This document shows positions 24,220 through 33,009 of a stretch of DNA of 64,000 nt, piece by piece (within the stretch, counting starts at the first letter, position 1; the number at the start of each line of letters is the position of its first letter). The DNA comes from Crystallibacter sulfonylureivorans_A. Its GTDB lineage: Bacteria; Actinomycetota; Actinomycetes; Actinomycetales; Micrococcaceae. The stretch is taken from positions 1-64,000 of the forward strand of contig NZ_JBLKRT010000027.1 of the NCBI RefSeq assembly GCF_047607445.1. Direction: 5' to 3'. The notes under the pieces were generated by a model. The model saw nothing but the letters and a program-made list of their open reading frames with translations, was not told where the DNA came from and did not search any database. The position numbers were made by a program, and so were the translations under genes.

Positions 24220-25143
24220 ATGATCGCCAAGGATAAAATCGACCGTCTGGTCGGCAGCAGCGCCAATGTGATCGATTCCGAAGGAAGCAAGATCGGTTCG
24301 CTCGGGGAACTCTACCTCGACGATCGGACCGACGAGCCGAGCTGGGCCACGGTGAAAACCGGATTGTTCGGCATGTCCGAGAGCTTCGTCCCGCTTGACG
24401 ACGCCACCGCCGAGGGCGGGGACCTCCGCGTGCCCTACACCAAGGATCAAATCAAGGACGCTCCGCGGGTGGACCCGGAGGGGCATCTGGAACCGGCGGA
24501 GGAGGATCGTCTCTACCGCCACTACGGCTTGACCGCAGGTACCGCCGGCACTGGGCGCACCGCGGGCACCGCCGGGACCACCGGCCTGGCGGACAGGGGT
24601 GCCGCGGGCACTGCCGGGACGGCGGGCCTGACGGACAGGGGTACCGCGGGCACTGCCGGGACTGCCGGGACTGCCGGCCTGACGGACCGGGACACCGTGG
24701 GCACCACCGGGACCGCTGGCAGGCGCGACACAGACTACGACGCCTCTCGTGCAGGCGGCACGGACGATGCCATGACCCGTTCTGAGGAACGGTTGCGGGT
24801 GGGCACCGAAGCGCAGGAAGTCGGAAAGGCCAGGCTGCGCAAGTATGTTGTCACCGAAAACGTCACCCGCACCGTCCCAGTCCAGCGTGAAGAGGTGCGC
24901 CTTGAGCGTGAACCGATTACCGGCGCCAACAGGGGTGAGGCGCTCTCCGGGCCCGACATCAGCGAGGCGGAGCACGAAGTGACCCTGCATGCGGAAAAGC
25001 CGGTGGTGGACAAGGAAACCGTCCCGGTTGAACGCGTCAGGCTGGATAAAGAAACTGTGACGGACCAGGAAACCGTTTCCGCGGACGTGCGCAAAGAAGA
25101 AGTAGAGGCCGACGACGAGGTGAGGGGCCGCAAGGACCGCTAA
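24220..25143 (+). CDS. PRC-barrel and DUF2382 (YsnF/AvaK-like) stress protein
   Basis: Residues 1-95 form a PRC-barrel domain (KIDRLVGSSANVIDSEGSKI and the following strands). Residues 105-165 are a low-complexity linker of Thr-Ala-Gly triplets with repeated LTDRG/LADRG steps. Residues 180-300 form the DUF2382 domain with the alternating KYVVTENVTRTVPVQREEV and HAEKPVVDKETVPVERVRL strands. Proteins of this type rise under osmotic or desiccation stress in many bacteria; the biochemical role is unknown. An AAGGAG ribosome site (24207-24212) stands 7 bases before ATG. The linker DNA is an imperfect 9-mer repeat and may vary in length. Confidence 0.85.
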   Translation: MIAKDKIDRLVGSSANVIDSEGSKIGSLGELYLDDRTDEPSWATVKTGLFGMSESFVPLDDATAEGGDLRVPYTKDQIKDAPRVDPEGHLEPAEEDRLYRHYGLTAGTAGTGRTAGTAGTTGLADRGAAGTAGTAGLTDRGTAGTAGTAGTAGLTDRDTVGTTGTAGRRDTDYDASRAGGTDDAMTRSEERLRVGTEAQEVGKARLRKYVVTENVTRTVPVQREEVRLEREPITGANRGEALSGPDISEAEHEVTLHAEKPVVDKETVPVERVRLDKETVTDQETVSADVRKEEVEADDEVRGRKDR

Positions 25144-25158
25144 CCGCCGGAAGTTGGT

Positions 25159-25191
25159 CGGGGTCCCAGGGGATTTGCCTCTGGGACCCCG
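25159..25191. terminator. Bidirectional terminator between stress gene and VOC gene
   Basis: CGGGGTCCCAG (25159-25169) pairs perfectly with CTGGGACCCCG (25181-25191), 11 bp with an 11-base loop, in the 66 bases between two converging genes. Confidence 0.8.
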
Positions 25192-25209
25192 TGCTGTCCG
25201 GCAGCCGCG

Positions 25210-25647
25210 CTAGGAAATGCAGAACTCGTTGCCCTCCGGGTCGGCCATCGTGTGCCAGCCGTGTGGGCCCTGCGTCTCCGAGTACAAGAAGGTGGCGCCA
25301 CGTGCTTCCAGCCGCGCCCGGACCTCGTCCTTGTCTTCCCCGGCCAGACGGACGTCCCAGTGGACCCGGTTCTTGACCGATTTGGACTCCGGAACCGGCT
25401 GGAACAGGATCCGCTGCCTGGCTTTGCTCTCCGCTTGTTCCGGTGGGCAGATCGCCGCGCCGTCCTTCCATACCCGGACGTTATTGTGCACGATGGTGTC
25501 CGCGTCGGTGGCGAAGCCTTGCTCGATCATGCTGGTGATGAAGTCCTGGTCCGTAGGTTCCACCTCCCAGCCCAGCGTTTCCGCCCACCAGTCGGCCTGG
25601 GCGTGTGCGTCCTTGCAGTCAACTGCCATTTGAATGTCATACGTCAT
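25210..25647 (-). CDS. VOC-superfamily (glyoxalase-like) protein
   Basis: A 145-residue vicinal-oxygen-chelate protein of the glyoxalase-like DUF/Glyoxalase_6 type. The N-terminal module starts IQMAVDCKDAHAQADWWAET and the C-terminal module ends in HGWHTMADPEGNEFCIS. ATG 25647 is preferred over ATG 25701 because a TACGCT -10 box precedes it by 7 bases and the domain begins at once. Enzymatic substrate unknown; such proteins often act in detoxification or antibiotic binding. Confidence 0.8.
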   Translation of the reverse strand: MTYDIQMAVDCKDAHAQADWWAETLGWEVEPTDQDFITSMIEQGFATDADTIVHNNVRVWKDGAAICPPEQAESKARQRILFQPVPESKSVKNRVHWDVRLAGEDKDEVRARLEARGATFLYSETQGPHGWHTMADPEGNEFCIS

Positions 25648-25808
25648 GGCGTTGAGCGTAAAGGTTCCAGTCTGTCTGCGGTAGGGGAACACGGACAGCA
25701 TCAGACCTCAATGGAAACTGCTGACGTCGGGCCGCACGGCTTCTCGAAGTCACACCCGCTCTCCACTAGGCTGTTGGCAGACCAACGACTCCTGCCGAAA
25801 GAGCCAAC

Positions 25809-26282
25809 GTGGGCCATCACCTTGAACTAGTCCAGCACATCAACGCGCCGGTCGAGGCGGTCTGGCGCGTCCTGACCGACATTCCTGGTTCTGCCCGGAC
25901 CCTGAGCTCCATCACCCGTGTGGAGATCATGACGCCCGGCGACTACGCCGAGGGCTACCGGTGGCGCGAGACCCGGAAGATGATGGGCAAGGAAGCCACC
26001 GAGGAGATATGGGTTGCGGACGTCGACGCGCCGACCTCCACCACGGTCAAGGCACACTCCGGCGGAGCCGACTACACCACCCGGTTCACGCTCGCGCCGG
26101 CAGACGGCGGCACCCGGCTGACCATGTTCTTTGGTGCCGAGATGGACAATCCTGGAACTTTCGCCAAATTGATGCTCGCGCTGTTCGGGAAACTGGGGCT
26201 GAGCATCACGCGCAAGCAAATGGCCAGGGACCTGGCAGAAATCGCCGCCAAGGCCGAGGGCCGGGACCCGGCTGCCGCGTGA
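25809..26282 (+). CDS. SRPBCC-family (polyketide-cyclase-like) protein
   Basis: A 157-residue START/Bet v1-fold protein. The family opening HLELVQHINAPVEAVWRVLT is followed by the typical strand pattern and the long C-terminal helix (MLALFGKLGLSITRKQMARD). Ligand unknown. GTG 25809 is preceded by GAAAGAG, and a TAGGCT box lies at 25767. Its stop overlaps a GTG start of the next gene in the pattern GTGA, so the two were probably translated together before the second gene was broken. Confidence 0.8.
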   Translation: MGHHLELVQHINAPVEAVWRVLTDIPGSARTLSSITRVEIMTPGDYAEGYRWRETRKMMGKEATEEIWVADVDAPTSTTVKAHSGGADYTTRFTLAPADGGTRLTMFFGAEMDNPGTFAKLMLALFGKLGLSITRKQMARDLAEIAAKAEGRDPAAA

Positions 26283-26796
26283 CGCCGGAACAGGAACGGC
26301 AGAAGCGTATGTCCGGCACGATCGACCCCCACGTCGCACTCGACCGCACCGGGCCGGGACAGCCGGTGCTGCTAATCCGCCAGGATTCAGCCACAGTGCC
26401 GACCGGCTGTGGCGCGCCCTCACTGACGACGACGAACTGTCTTTGTGGTTCCCCTGCCGGGTCAAACTGGACCTGAGGACCGGCGGCACCATCCACTTTC
26501 TGTTTCCCGGGGAAGAACCGGACGCCGGCCAAGTGCTGGAGGTGCTGCCGAAACAGGTCCTGGCGTTCAGCTGGGACCAGGAAGTCCTGCGATGGACGCT
26601 GGAGCCGGCGGGCCCGGGCCGCAGCACGCTGGCGCTGGCCAATTCACTCCAAGACCCCGCGTGGGCAGCGAGAGTGGCAGCAGGCTGGCATCAATGCATT
26701 GAACATCTGGGGGCGTTGCTGGACGGCCAGCCGGCAGGTCAAGAGCCCAGCCGGCCGATCGACGAGCTGGTGGAAAAGTACAGCCGCCTGCTCTAG
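26279..26796 (+). pseudogene. AHSA1/SRPBCC-domain gene split by a -1 frameshift
   Basis: The first part reads from GTG 26279 (or ATG 26309) through VLLIRQ in one frame. The domain then continues in another frame as FSHSADRLWRALTDDDELSL, then WFPCRVKLDL, to the stop at 26796. The switch falls at 26384-26386, where GA-TTC lacks one base compared with the expected GAN-TTC. Joined, the two parts give an AHSA1 (activator of Hsp90 ATPase homologue) protein of about 172 residues. Unshifted, the first frame stops at 26476 after a nonsense tail. It is either a recent pseudogene, a sequencing error, or much less likely a programmed frameshift. GTGA coupling to the preceding SRPBCC gene supports the 26279 start. 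Confidence 0.8.
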
Positions 26797-26881
26797 GCCG
26801 CTCCACCTGCCCCTGCCTCCTGGCGCTGAACCGTACGGCACCGACTCGGCTGCCTCCTCTTCACCGCTGCCGTCACATCAG

Positions 26882-26933
26882 TTGACCGGCCCAGAGCCGC
26901 GTGGGATTCTTTATAGAACGGTCGGTCGGTAAT
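26882..26933 (+). promoter_or_regulatory. Promoter with PaaR-type operator before the beta-oxidation genes
   Basis: TTGACC (26882-26887), a 17-base spacer and GATTCT (26905-26910) form a sigma-70-like promoter. GAACGGTCGGTCGGTAA (26916-26932) covers the expected transcription start. The same 17 bases occur in inverse orientation before paaZ, which suggests a common repressor, probably the TetR protein encoded at 36716. Confidence 0.7.
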
Positions 26934-27002
26934 CTCTGCTGTCCCTGACAGCGAGCGGCCGCTCATCGTCACGTGATCGATCAAGCGCGAGGGATTAATT
27001 CT

Positions 27003-28214
27003 ATGGCTGAGGCATTCCTGATTGGCGGGGCGCGGACCCCGGTTGGCCGCTATGGAGGCGCACTGTCCGCAGTCCGTCCGGACGACCTGGCGGCGCTGGT
27101 CGTCAAGGAAGCCGTAGCCCGGGCAGGCATCGATCCGGATGCGGTTGAAGAGGTCATCCTCGGCAACGCCAACGGCGCCGGCGAGGAAAACCGCAACGTG
27201 GCCCGGATGGCCTGGTTGCTGGCCGGCTTCGCCGACCACGTTCCCGGCATTACCGTCAACCGCTTGTGTGCCTCCGGCCTGAGCGCCATCATCCAGGCCT
27301 CCCACATGATCAAGGCCGGTGCAGCAGACATCGTCATCGCCGGCGGCGTGGAATCGATGAGTCGGGCGCCGTGGGTGCAGGAGAAGCCGGCCAAAGCCTT
27401 CGCCAAGCCCGGCGAAATCTTCGACACCTCCATCGGCTGGCGCTTCGTTAACCAGCGTTTCGCCAAGGGCGACCTCAGCCGCGGCGGCAAGATGACTTAC
27501 TCCATGCCGGAGACCGCAGAGGAAGTGGCCGACGTGTACGGCATTTCCCGCGAGGATGCGGACGCCTTCGCCGTCCAGTCCCACGAGCGTGCCATCGCAG
27601 CCATCGAGGCGGGCAGGCTCAAGGAAGAAATCGTCCCGGTGACGGTCAAGGGACGGAAGGGCGACACCGTCGTCGACACCGATGAGGGACCCCGCCCCGG
27701 GACCACCATGGAAGTTCTTGCCGGGCTCCGGCCCATCATCAAGCCCGACGGCGTGGTCACCGCGGGCAACTCCAGTTCGCTCAACGACGGCGCCTCGGCG
27801 ATCGTGATTGCCTCCGAGGCCGCTGTGAACAAGCTCGGTCTCACACCCCGCGCCCGCATTGTCGACGGCGCATCAGCCGGCGTCGCGCCGGAAATCATGG
27901 GCATCGGCCCGGTTCCCGCCACCCGCAAGGTGCTGGACCGCGCGGGCTGGAGCATCGATGACCTGGGCGCGGTGGAGCTCAACGAGGCGTTCGCCACTCA
28001 GTCGCTCGCGGTACTGCGTGACCTGAAGCTGGATCAGGGCATTGTGAACAACGACGGCGGTGCCATCGCTTTGGGCCACCCGCTCGGTTCCAGCGGCTCC
28101 CGTCTGGTGGTGACCCTGCTGGGCCGGATGGAACGCGAGGGCGCCCAGCGCGGCCTGGCCACCATGTGCGTGGGCGTCGGGCAGGGCACATCGATGATCG
28201 TCGAGCGGGTCTGA
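27003..28214 (+). CDS. paaJ: Thiolase of phenylacetate catabolism (3-oxoadipyl-CoA thiolase type)
   Basis: Cleaves 3-oxoacyl-CoA intermediates with CoA; in the phenylacetate pathway PaaJ releases acetyl-CoA from two intermediates. The 403 residues show the nucleophilic cysteine in NRLCASGLSAI (about residue 90), the histidine loop GGAIALGHPLGSSGSR, and the second cysteine in MCVGVGQGTSM. GGVESMSRAPWV is typical of the PaaJ/PcaF group. ATG 27003 has GAGGGA 8 bases upstream. First gene of a unit with the hydratase (TGATG overlap) and the dehydrogenase. The assignment to PaaJ rather than a general acetyl-CoA acetyltransferase rests on context and operator. Confidence 0.82.
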   Translation: MAEAFLIGGARTPVGRYGGALSAVRPDDLAALVVKEAVARAGIDPDAVEEVILGNANGAGEENRNVARMAWLLAGFADHVPGITVNRLCASGLSAIIQASHMIKAGAADIVIAGGVESMSRAPWVQEKPAKAFAKPGEIFDTSIGWRFVNQRFAKGDLSRGGKMTYSMPETAEEVADVYGISREDADAFAVQSHERAIAAIEAGRLKEEIVPVTVKGRKGDTVVDTDEGPRPGTTMEVLAGLRPIIKPDGVVTAGNSSSLNDGASAIVIASEAAVNKLGLTPRARIVDGASAGVAPEIMGIGPVPATRKVLDRAGWSIDDLGAVELNEAFATQSLAVLRDLKLDQGIVNNDGGAIALGHPLGSSGSRLVVTLLGRMEREGAQRGLATMCVGVGQGTSMIVERV

Positions 28215-29023
28215 TGCTCTTCGCCGACTACTCCTTCAGTACGCTGCGTGTGGACGAGCGGGAAGACCGCGTCCACGTGACGTTGAACAGGCCGGAAGTC
28301 CGTAACGCCATCGACCAGGCCATGGTGGACGAACTGCATTCCGTGTGCGCCGTGCTGGAGCACCAGCCGCGGATCCTGATCCTGTCCGGTACCGAATCCA
28401 ATGGCAAGGGCATCTTCGCCTCCGGTGCCGACATCTCCCAACTGCGTGAACGGCGCCGCGACGACGCGCTGGCGGGCATCAACTCCACCGTTTTCCACCG
28501 CATTGCCCGGCTCCCCATGCCGGTCATCGCCGCGCTCGACGGCTTCGCCCTCGGCGGGGGAGCGGAACTGGCCTACGCCGCCGACTTCCGGATCGCCACG
28601 CCGTCGGTCAAGATCGGCCAGCCGGAAACCGGGCTGGGCATCATGGCCGCAGCCGGAGCCACCTGGCGCCTGAAAGAACTGGTGGGGGAGCCGCTGGCCA
28701 AGGAAATCCTGCTGGCCGGCCGCATCCTGGACGCCGAGGAAGCGCTGGCCGCGCGGTTGGTCACCGAAATCCACGAGCCCGCCAAACTCATTGACGCCGC
28801 GCATGCGCTGGCGGACCGGATCGGCAAGCAGGACCCGCTGGCTGTCCGGCTCACCAAGACCGTGTTCCACACCCCGCGCGAGGCGCACCCGGTCATCGAC
28901 ACCGTCGCCCAAGGCATTCTGTTCGAATCCCAGGCCAAATTCGACCGGATGCAGTCGTTCTTGGATCGGAGCGCCGCCAAGAGCGCTGCCAAGAGCGCCG
29001 CCCAGCAGAACGAATCCAAGTAA
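28214..29023 (+). CDS. paaF: Enoyl-CoA hydratase, probably PaaF-like
   Basis: Crotonase-fold hydratase that would hydrate 2,3-dehydroadipyl-CoA. Both catalytic glutamates are present, in GFALGGGAELAYA and QPETGLGIMAAAGATWRL; the oxyanion region is GIFASGADISQL. The start ATG 28214 shares its first base with the thiolase stop (TGATG), so an upstream in-frame extension is not used. The C-terminus ends in an Ala/Lys-rich tail (SAAKSAAKSAAQQ). Six bases separate it from the dehydrogenase. Confidence 0.82.
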   Translation: MLFADYSFSTLRVDEREDRVHVTLNRPEVRNAIDQAMVDELHSVCAVLEHQPRILILSGTESNGKGIFASGADISQLRERRRDDALAGINSTVFHRIARLPMPVIAALDGFALGGGAELAYAADFRIATPSVKIGQPETGLGIMAAAGATWRLKELVGEPLAKEILLAGRILDAEEALAARLVTEIHEPAKLIDAAHALADRIGKQDPLAVRLTKTVFHTPREAHPVIDTVAQGILFESQAKFDRMQSFLDRSAAKSAAKSAAQQNESK

Positions 29024-29028
29024 GCGAG

Positions 29029-29892
29029 ATGAATCCCGTGCAGACCATTCCCAATAACGTAGGTGTCCTCGGCGGCGGCCGCATGGGCGCCGGCATCGCC
29101 CATGCGTTCCTGACCGCGGGAGTCGACGTCGTCGTGGTGGAGCGAGACGACGCAGCGGCCCAGGCTGCGCACGAGAGGGTGGCGGGTGCCTTGGCCAAGA
29201 GCGTGGAGCGCGGCACCACCGAGGAGTCGCTGGATACGCTGACGTCACGGCTGTCGGTGTCTGTTGACTACGCATCGTTCGCAGCCTGCGGTCTGGTGGT
29301 GGAGGCGGTGCCGGAGGACTTCGACCTCAAGTCCACCGCGCTGAAGGCCGTGGAAGCCCAGCTTTCCCCGACCGCCTGGCTGGCGACGAACACGTCCTCG
29401 CTGTCCATTACCAAGCTGGCCGATCAACTGCAGCGCCCGGCCAACTTCTGCGGCCTGCACTTCTTCAATCCGGTGCCGGCGTCGCAGTTGGTGGAAGTGG
29501 TGCTGGCTCCGGAGACTTCGGAAGAGCTCGCCGCCGCCTCCCGGAGCTGGGTCGAGGCACTGAAGAAGACCGCCGTCGTCGTCCATGACGCGCCGGGCTT
29601 CGCCTCCTCGCGACTGGGCGTGGCCATTGCGTTGGAAGCCATGCGGATGGTGGAAGAAGGCGTGGCCTCGGCGGAGGACATCGACGCCGCCATGGTGCTG
29701 GGCTACAAGCATCCGGTGGGGCCGCTCAAGACCACCGACATTGTGGGCCTGGACGTGCGCTTGGGCATCGCCGAATACCTGCACTCCACGCTGGGGGAGC
29801 GGTTTGCTCCGCCGCAGATCCTGCGGGACAAGGTGGCCAAGGGGGAACTCGGCCGCAAGTCCGGCAAGGGTTTCTTCGACTGGGAGAAGTGA
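29029..29892 (+). CDS. paaH: 3-hydroxyacyl-CoA dehydrogenase, PaaH-like
   Basis: NAD-dependent oxidation of 3-hydroxyadipyl-CoA or related substrates. Rossmann motif VGVLGGGRMGAGIA (residues 11-24), catalytic His-Glu pair in GLHFFNPVPASQLVEVV, and C-terminal helical domain with GLDVRLGIAEYLH and GRKSGKGFF. At 287 residues it is a single-domain enzyme like 3-hydroxybutyryl-CoA dehydrogenase; proteobacterial PaaH is longer. The paa context and shared promoter favour a role in phenylacetate catabolism. Confidence 0.83.
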   Translation: MNPVQTIPNNVGVLGGGRMGAGIAHAFLTAGVDVVVVERDDAAAQAAHERVAGALAKSVERGTTEESLDTLTSRLSVSVDYASFAACGLVVEAVPEDFDLKSTALKAVEAQLSPTAWLATNTSSLSITKLADQLQRPANFCGLHFFNPVPASQLVEVVLAPETSEELAAASRSWVEALKKTAVVVHDAPGFASSRLGVAIALEAMRMVEEGVASAEDIDAAMVLGYKHPVGPLKTTDIVGLDVRLGIAEYLHSTLGERFAPPQILRDKVAKGELGRKSGKGFFDWEK

Positions 29893-29921
29893 CCGGACCC
29901 CCGGACAGGGATCATACGGGT

Positions 29922-29946
29922 GCAGCCTGGCCGCCGGCCGGGCTGC
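29922..29946 (+). terminator. Hairpin after the paaJ-paaF-paaH unit
   Basis: GCAGCCTGGCC (29922-29932) pairs with GGCCGGGCTGC (29936-29946), 11 bp with one T-G pair and a 3-base loop. No T tract follows, so termination strength is uncertain. Confidence 0.55.
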
Positions 29947-30044
29947 CCGCGTTTAAACTCGCCAACGCCGACTTTGAACTGGCCAGCGCCGACGCCATAA
30001 CCGGCCCACTCCTTCGTGGCGCGCCACGGTTGTAGGCTGCTGGG

Positions 30045-30644
30045 ATGGCGCTGTTCGAACCGCTGACACTGACCGGCAGCCTGGTGAAGCTGCAGCCTTT
30101 GCGCGTCCGGCACCTGCCTGAGCTCGAGGAAGCGGTGCGCGATGGCGAACTGTGGAACCTCTGGTACACGCGGATCCCGTCGCCGCACACCATGGAATTG
30201 GAAATCCGGCGGCGGCTGGAACTCCAGGACCAGGGCCGGATGATCCCGTTTACCGTGCGCCGCCTGTCCGACGACACCGTGCTGGGCATGACCACGTTCT
30301 GCAATATCGACGAAGCCGCGCCGCGGGTGGAGATCGGCTACACCTGGAACCGGGCCAGTGCGCAGGGGAGCGGAACCAACCCCGACAGCAAGCTGCTGCT
30401 GATGGGCCATGCCTTCGAAACCCTCGGCTGCTGCGCGGTGGAGTTCCGCACCGACCGGATGAACCGCCAGTCCCGCGACGCCATCGAGCGCCTGGGAGCC
30501 CGGCAGGACGGCGTGCTGCGCAGGCATACCAAGATGCCCGACGGCCGGATCCGCGACACGGTGGTCTACTCCGTGCTGGACTCCGAGTGGCCGGACGTCA
30601 AAGCACGGTTGCGGAAACGGGTAGACAAGGAGCGTACGCCGTGA
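30045..30644 (+). CDS. GNAT-family N-acetyltransferase (RimJ/RimL type)
   Basis: 199 residues of the RimJ/RimL-like acetyltransferase_3 type: N-terminal LTGSLVKLQPLRVRHLPELE, central NIDEAAPRVEIGYTW, acetyl-CoA-binding region around GSGTNPDSKLLLMGHAFETL, and CCAVEFRTDRMNRQSRDAIE with LGARQDGVLRRH. Acceptor unknown. A TAGGCT box 6 bases before ATG suggests a leaderless transcript. Its stop overlaps the next start as GTGA, linking it to a protein tyrosine phosphatase. Confidence 0.85.
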   Translation: MALFEPLTLTGSLVKLQPLRVRHLPELEEAVRDGELWNLWYTRIPSPHTMELEIRRRLELQDQGRMIPFTVRRLSDDTVLGMTTFCNIDEAAPRVEIGYTWNRASAQGSGTNPDSKLLLMGHAFETLGCCAVEFRTDRMNRQSRDAIERLGARQDGVLRRHTKMPDGRIRDTVVYSVLDSEWPDVKARLRKRVDKERTP

Positions 30645-31483
30645 GCGGCCGGACCCAGGGCCACAGACCGGCCGGTTCCGGCGCACCTGCGCCAGGTTCC
30701 TTCGCGCCCCCGGTTGGCACCGGCGCACCGGTGTCCGGCTCCGGTGCCGCGGCGGCCGGCGACCCCGCCGTCGCACGGAAGCCAAGCAGCATCCTTGCCG
30801 GTGCCGTCGGCTGGGAAGGCGCGGTCAATGCCCGCCGCGTGGCAGGGGATATCTTCCGGATGGGCCGTGCGGAGTGGCTGACGGCCGCCGGCTGGCAGCA
30901 GGCGTACGACGACGGGGTACGCACCATTGTGGATCTGCGGAACCCGGGTGAACGATCGCGCCGTCCGACGGATCCAGTGGTTCCGCCGGCGGCTCTGGAA
31001 AGGTTCACGGTGCTGAACCGGCCCACGGAGGAGCCCGGGCATCCGGAACTGGCAGCCAATGCGCCGTATATGAACCATCCGCGCTTCTACTTGGACAACG
31101 TGAGGATCTTCCCGCAACTGATCGCCGAAGTTTTCCGCACGCTGGCACAGGCGGAAGGTGCCGTCGTCGTCCATTGCTCCGCCGGGCGTGACCGTACCGG
31201 GCTGGTCTCCATGATGCTGCTGCAACTCGCCGGAGTGCCCGCCGGACAGATCGCCGACGCACATGAGCTGGGCATCCGCGGTATCAACGACTGGCATCGA
31301 ATCAGCCCCTACCGGCATCCCGTGGAGAGTTACATCAGCGGCGACGAACTGGAAGCGCGCGTGGCCGACATGCGCGGATCATTGCTGCAGGTGCTGTCCC
31401 AACTGGACGTGGAACCGTTCCTGTTGCGCCATGGCCTGGCCCGAAGCGACATCGAGGCCCTCCGCGCCCGAATGGCCGGTTGA
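30641..31483 (+). CDS. Tyrosine-protein phosphatase (Y_phosphatase3 type)
   Basis: The catalytic P-loop is VVHCSAGRDRTGLVSMM (Cys-x5-Arg) and the general-acid region lies around FRMGRAEWLTAAGWQQAYDD, the pattern of the atypical tyrosine/serine or phosphoinositide phosphatases (PF13350). GTG 30641 overlaps the GNAT stop. Residues 1-45 are an Ala/Pro/Gly-rich disordered extension that other members often lack; an internal start further down is possible but none has a good ribosome site. Substrate unknown. Confidence 0.85.
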   Translation: MSGRTQGHRPAGSGAPAPGSFAPPVGTGAPVSGSGAAAAGDPAVARKPSSILAGAVGWEGAVNARRVAGDIFRMGRAEWLTAAGWQQAYDDGVRTIVDLRNPGERSRRPTDPVVPPAALERFTVLNRPTEEPGHPELAANAPYMNHPRFYLDNVRIFPQLIAEVFRTLAQAEGAVVVHCSAGRDRTGLVSMMLLQLAGVPAGQIADAHELGIRGINDWHRISPYRHPVESYISGDELEARVADMRGSLLQVLSQLDVEPFLLRHGLARSDIEALRARMAG

Positions 31484-31700
31484 CAGCAACGTTCCCGGAA
31501 CCTTCGCGCCGGAACCTTCGCGCCAGAGCCTCCGCGCCGGCAGCTCCGCGCCAGACCGTCGGCGCAGGGGCTGAGGCGCGGCTGTCAGGGCTTATTCAGC
31601 GTTCCGGTCGCGCCGGGGGCCGTGACCTCTTGCCTTGCCGAACCAGCTGTCCGACACTCAGGGAGCCAAGCAAGTCTTAAACGGTTATCCGGAGGTTGAT

Positions 31701-32831
31701 GTGAGGCTAAAACGTGTGATTGCTACAGTCGCCCTGGGCGCAGTGCTGCCCCTGGGGTTCGCAGCGAGTGCGGTGGCCGAACCGCAGAGCAAACCTAACG
31801 GGCCTTGGCCGGGCGAGAACCCGTCCAGTCTGGCCGCCATTCATAGCTACGAGCAGTTGTGGTCCACGCTGGAGAGCATCGAGGGCCGGGCCAAGGGCAC
31901 GTTCGACCTGTCAGCGGCGCCGCTGACGAGCAATACCGGTCGGGAAATCCCGGTGGTCACGATTGGCGACGGACCCACAGACGTCATGTACATCGCCAAC
32001 CAGCATGGCGACGAATACGTGGTTTCCGAGGCGATGATCAGTCTGATCAGGAGTATTTCCGGCAACAACGCAGAGGCCCGCGCCATCCGTGAGGCACTCA
32101 CCGTGACCATTGTGCCCCGCGTCAATGTGGACGGGTTCGACGCCGACGTCACGGACCAGGCCGGAAACACCACCCCGTGGCGGCAGAACTACGACCCGAG
32201 CTGCACCGAGGCGCCGTGCGACCCGTTCTATCAGGTGGGCCGCGGCTATGACATGAACCGCTATCACTCCTACAGCGACAACGCCTACGACCACCCCTAC
32301 CTTGCCGGCGATGACAACCTGAACCCGGTTCCCGAAGCGATCGCCATGCGGTTGCTCTGGGACGAACGCCGGCCCGATCTGGTGCTGGACTTCCACCACC
32401 AGGGAACGTACGTGGACGACGACGGGCGGATGATCACCGGATCGACGATGTGGCCGAATGCAGTGGAAGAGGCGGAAGCTCTCGGCATCGCGGACGAGTT
32501 CGCTGCAACGATCGAAAAGTCCCAGCGGGCCGTTTCGGTGATGCTCAGCGAGCTGGACCAGTACGGCTACGCCAACATCACCCGTTATCCGAGCACCAGC
32601 ACACCCGGCATCGCCCGCAACGCCTACGGTCTGCTGGGTTCTGCCTCGGTGCTGTTCGAAATGCGCGGAGGGATTGACGCCAAGTCCAACGGGTACATCG
32701 CCAAGACAGCCGAGGTAGCCGGCAAAGCGGTCCTCAAGGCGGTTGCCGATGGATCATGGGAAACCGCCAGCCTGGAACCCGTCGAAAACCTGCGCGAGCG
32801 GGGCGAACCGATCGGGAACCCGCACGAATAG
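31701..32831 (+). CDS. Secreted M14-family zinc carboxypeptidase
   Basis: Residues 1-27 are a Sec signal peptide (RLKRVIATVALGAVLPLGFA, then a cut after SAVA). The mature part has the zinc ligands His102-x-x-Glu105 in NQHGDEYV, the third ligand in DFHHQGTYVDD, the substrate arginine/asparagine region GYDMNRYHSY, and the catalytic Glu in LFEMRGGID, so all M14 active-site parts are visible. GTG 31701 has GGAGG five bases upstream; upstream in-frame codons lack a signal peptide. The 376-residue length fits. It releases C-terminal residues from peptides outside the cell; specificity is not evident. Confidence 0.85.
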   Translation: MRLKRVIATVALGAVLPLGFAASAVAEPQSKPNGPWPGENPSSLAAIHSYEQLWSTLESIEGRAKGTFDLSAAPLTSNTGREIPVVTIGDGPTDVMYIANQHGDEYVVSEAMISLIRSISGNNAEARAIREALTVTIVPRVNVDGFDADVTDQAGNTTPWRQNYDPSCTEAPCDPFYQVGRGYDMNRYHSYSDNAYDHPYLAGDDNLNPVPEAIAMRLLWDERRPDLVLDFHHQGTYVDDDGRMITGSTMWPNAVEEAEALGIADEFAATIEKSQRAVSVMLSELDQYGYANITRYPSTSTPGIARNAYGLLGSASVLFEMRGGIDAKSNGYIAKTAEVAGKAVLKAVADGSWETASLEPVENLRERGEPIGNPHE

Positions 32832-32882
32832 CACCGTCCCAGCCCGGTCCGTATTGTCGGCGGGCTAATGGACCATTCGCTA

Positions 32883-32928
32883 CGTACCCCGCCCGGTAGC
32901 TCATCCTGCCCGGCGGGGTACGCCGTTT
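32883..32928 (+). terminator. Intrinsic terminator after the M14 peptidase gene
   Basis: CGTACCCCGCC (32883-32893) pairs with GGCGGGGTACG (32912-32922), 11 bp with an 18-base loop, and TTTT follows at 32925-32928. Confidence 0.8.
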
Positions 32929-33009
32929 TGGTCCTGCGCGGCGGCGGGCGATGGTGCCGCGGCCTGCGAGCTGCACCGGAGAGGGGCTGTGCGCGGCAGC
33001 ACGGTCATG

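Noticed and set aside
26384..26386. Programmed -1 frameshift in the AHSA1-domain gene
   Set aside because: No slippery X-XXY-YYZ heptamer or downstream pseudoknot is evident; single-base loss or sequencing error is simpler.
26973..26995. Relic of the REP-like repeat before paaJ (GTGATCGATCAAGCGCGAG)
   Set aside because: Similarity to GGTGATCGACCAAGCGAG covers under 20 bases with mismatches and no second arm; likely chance.
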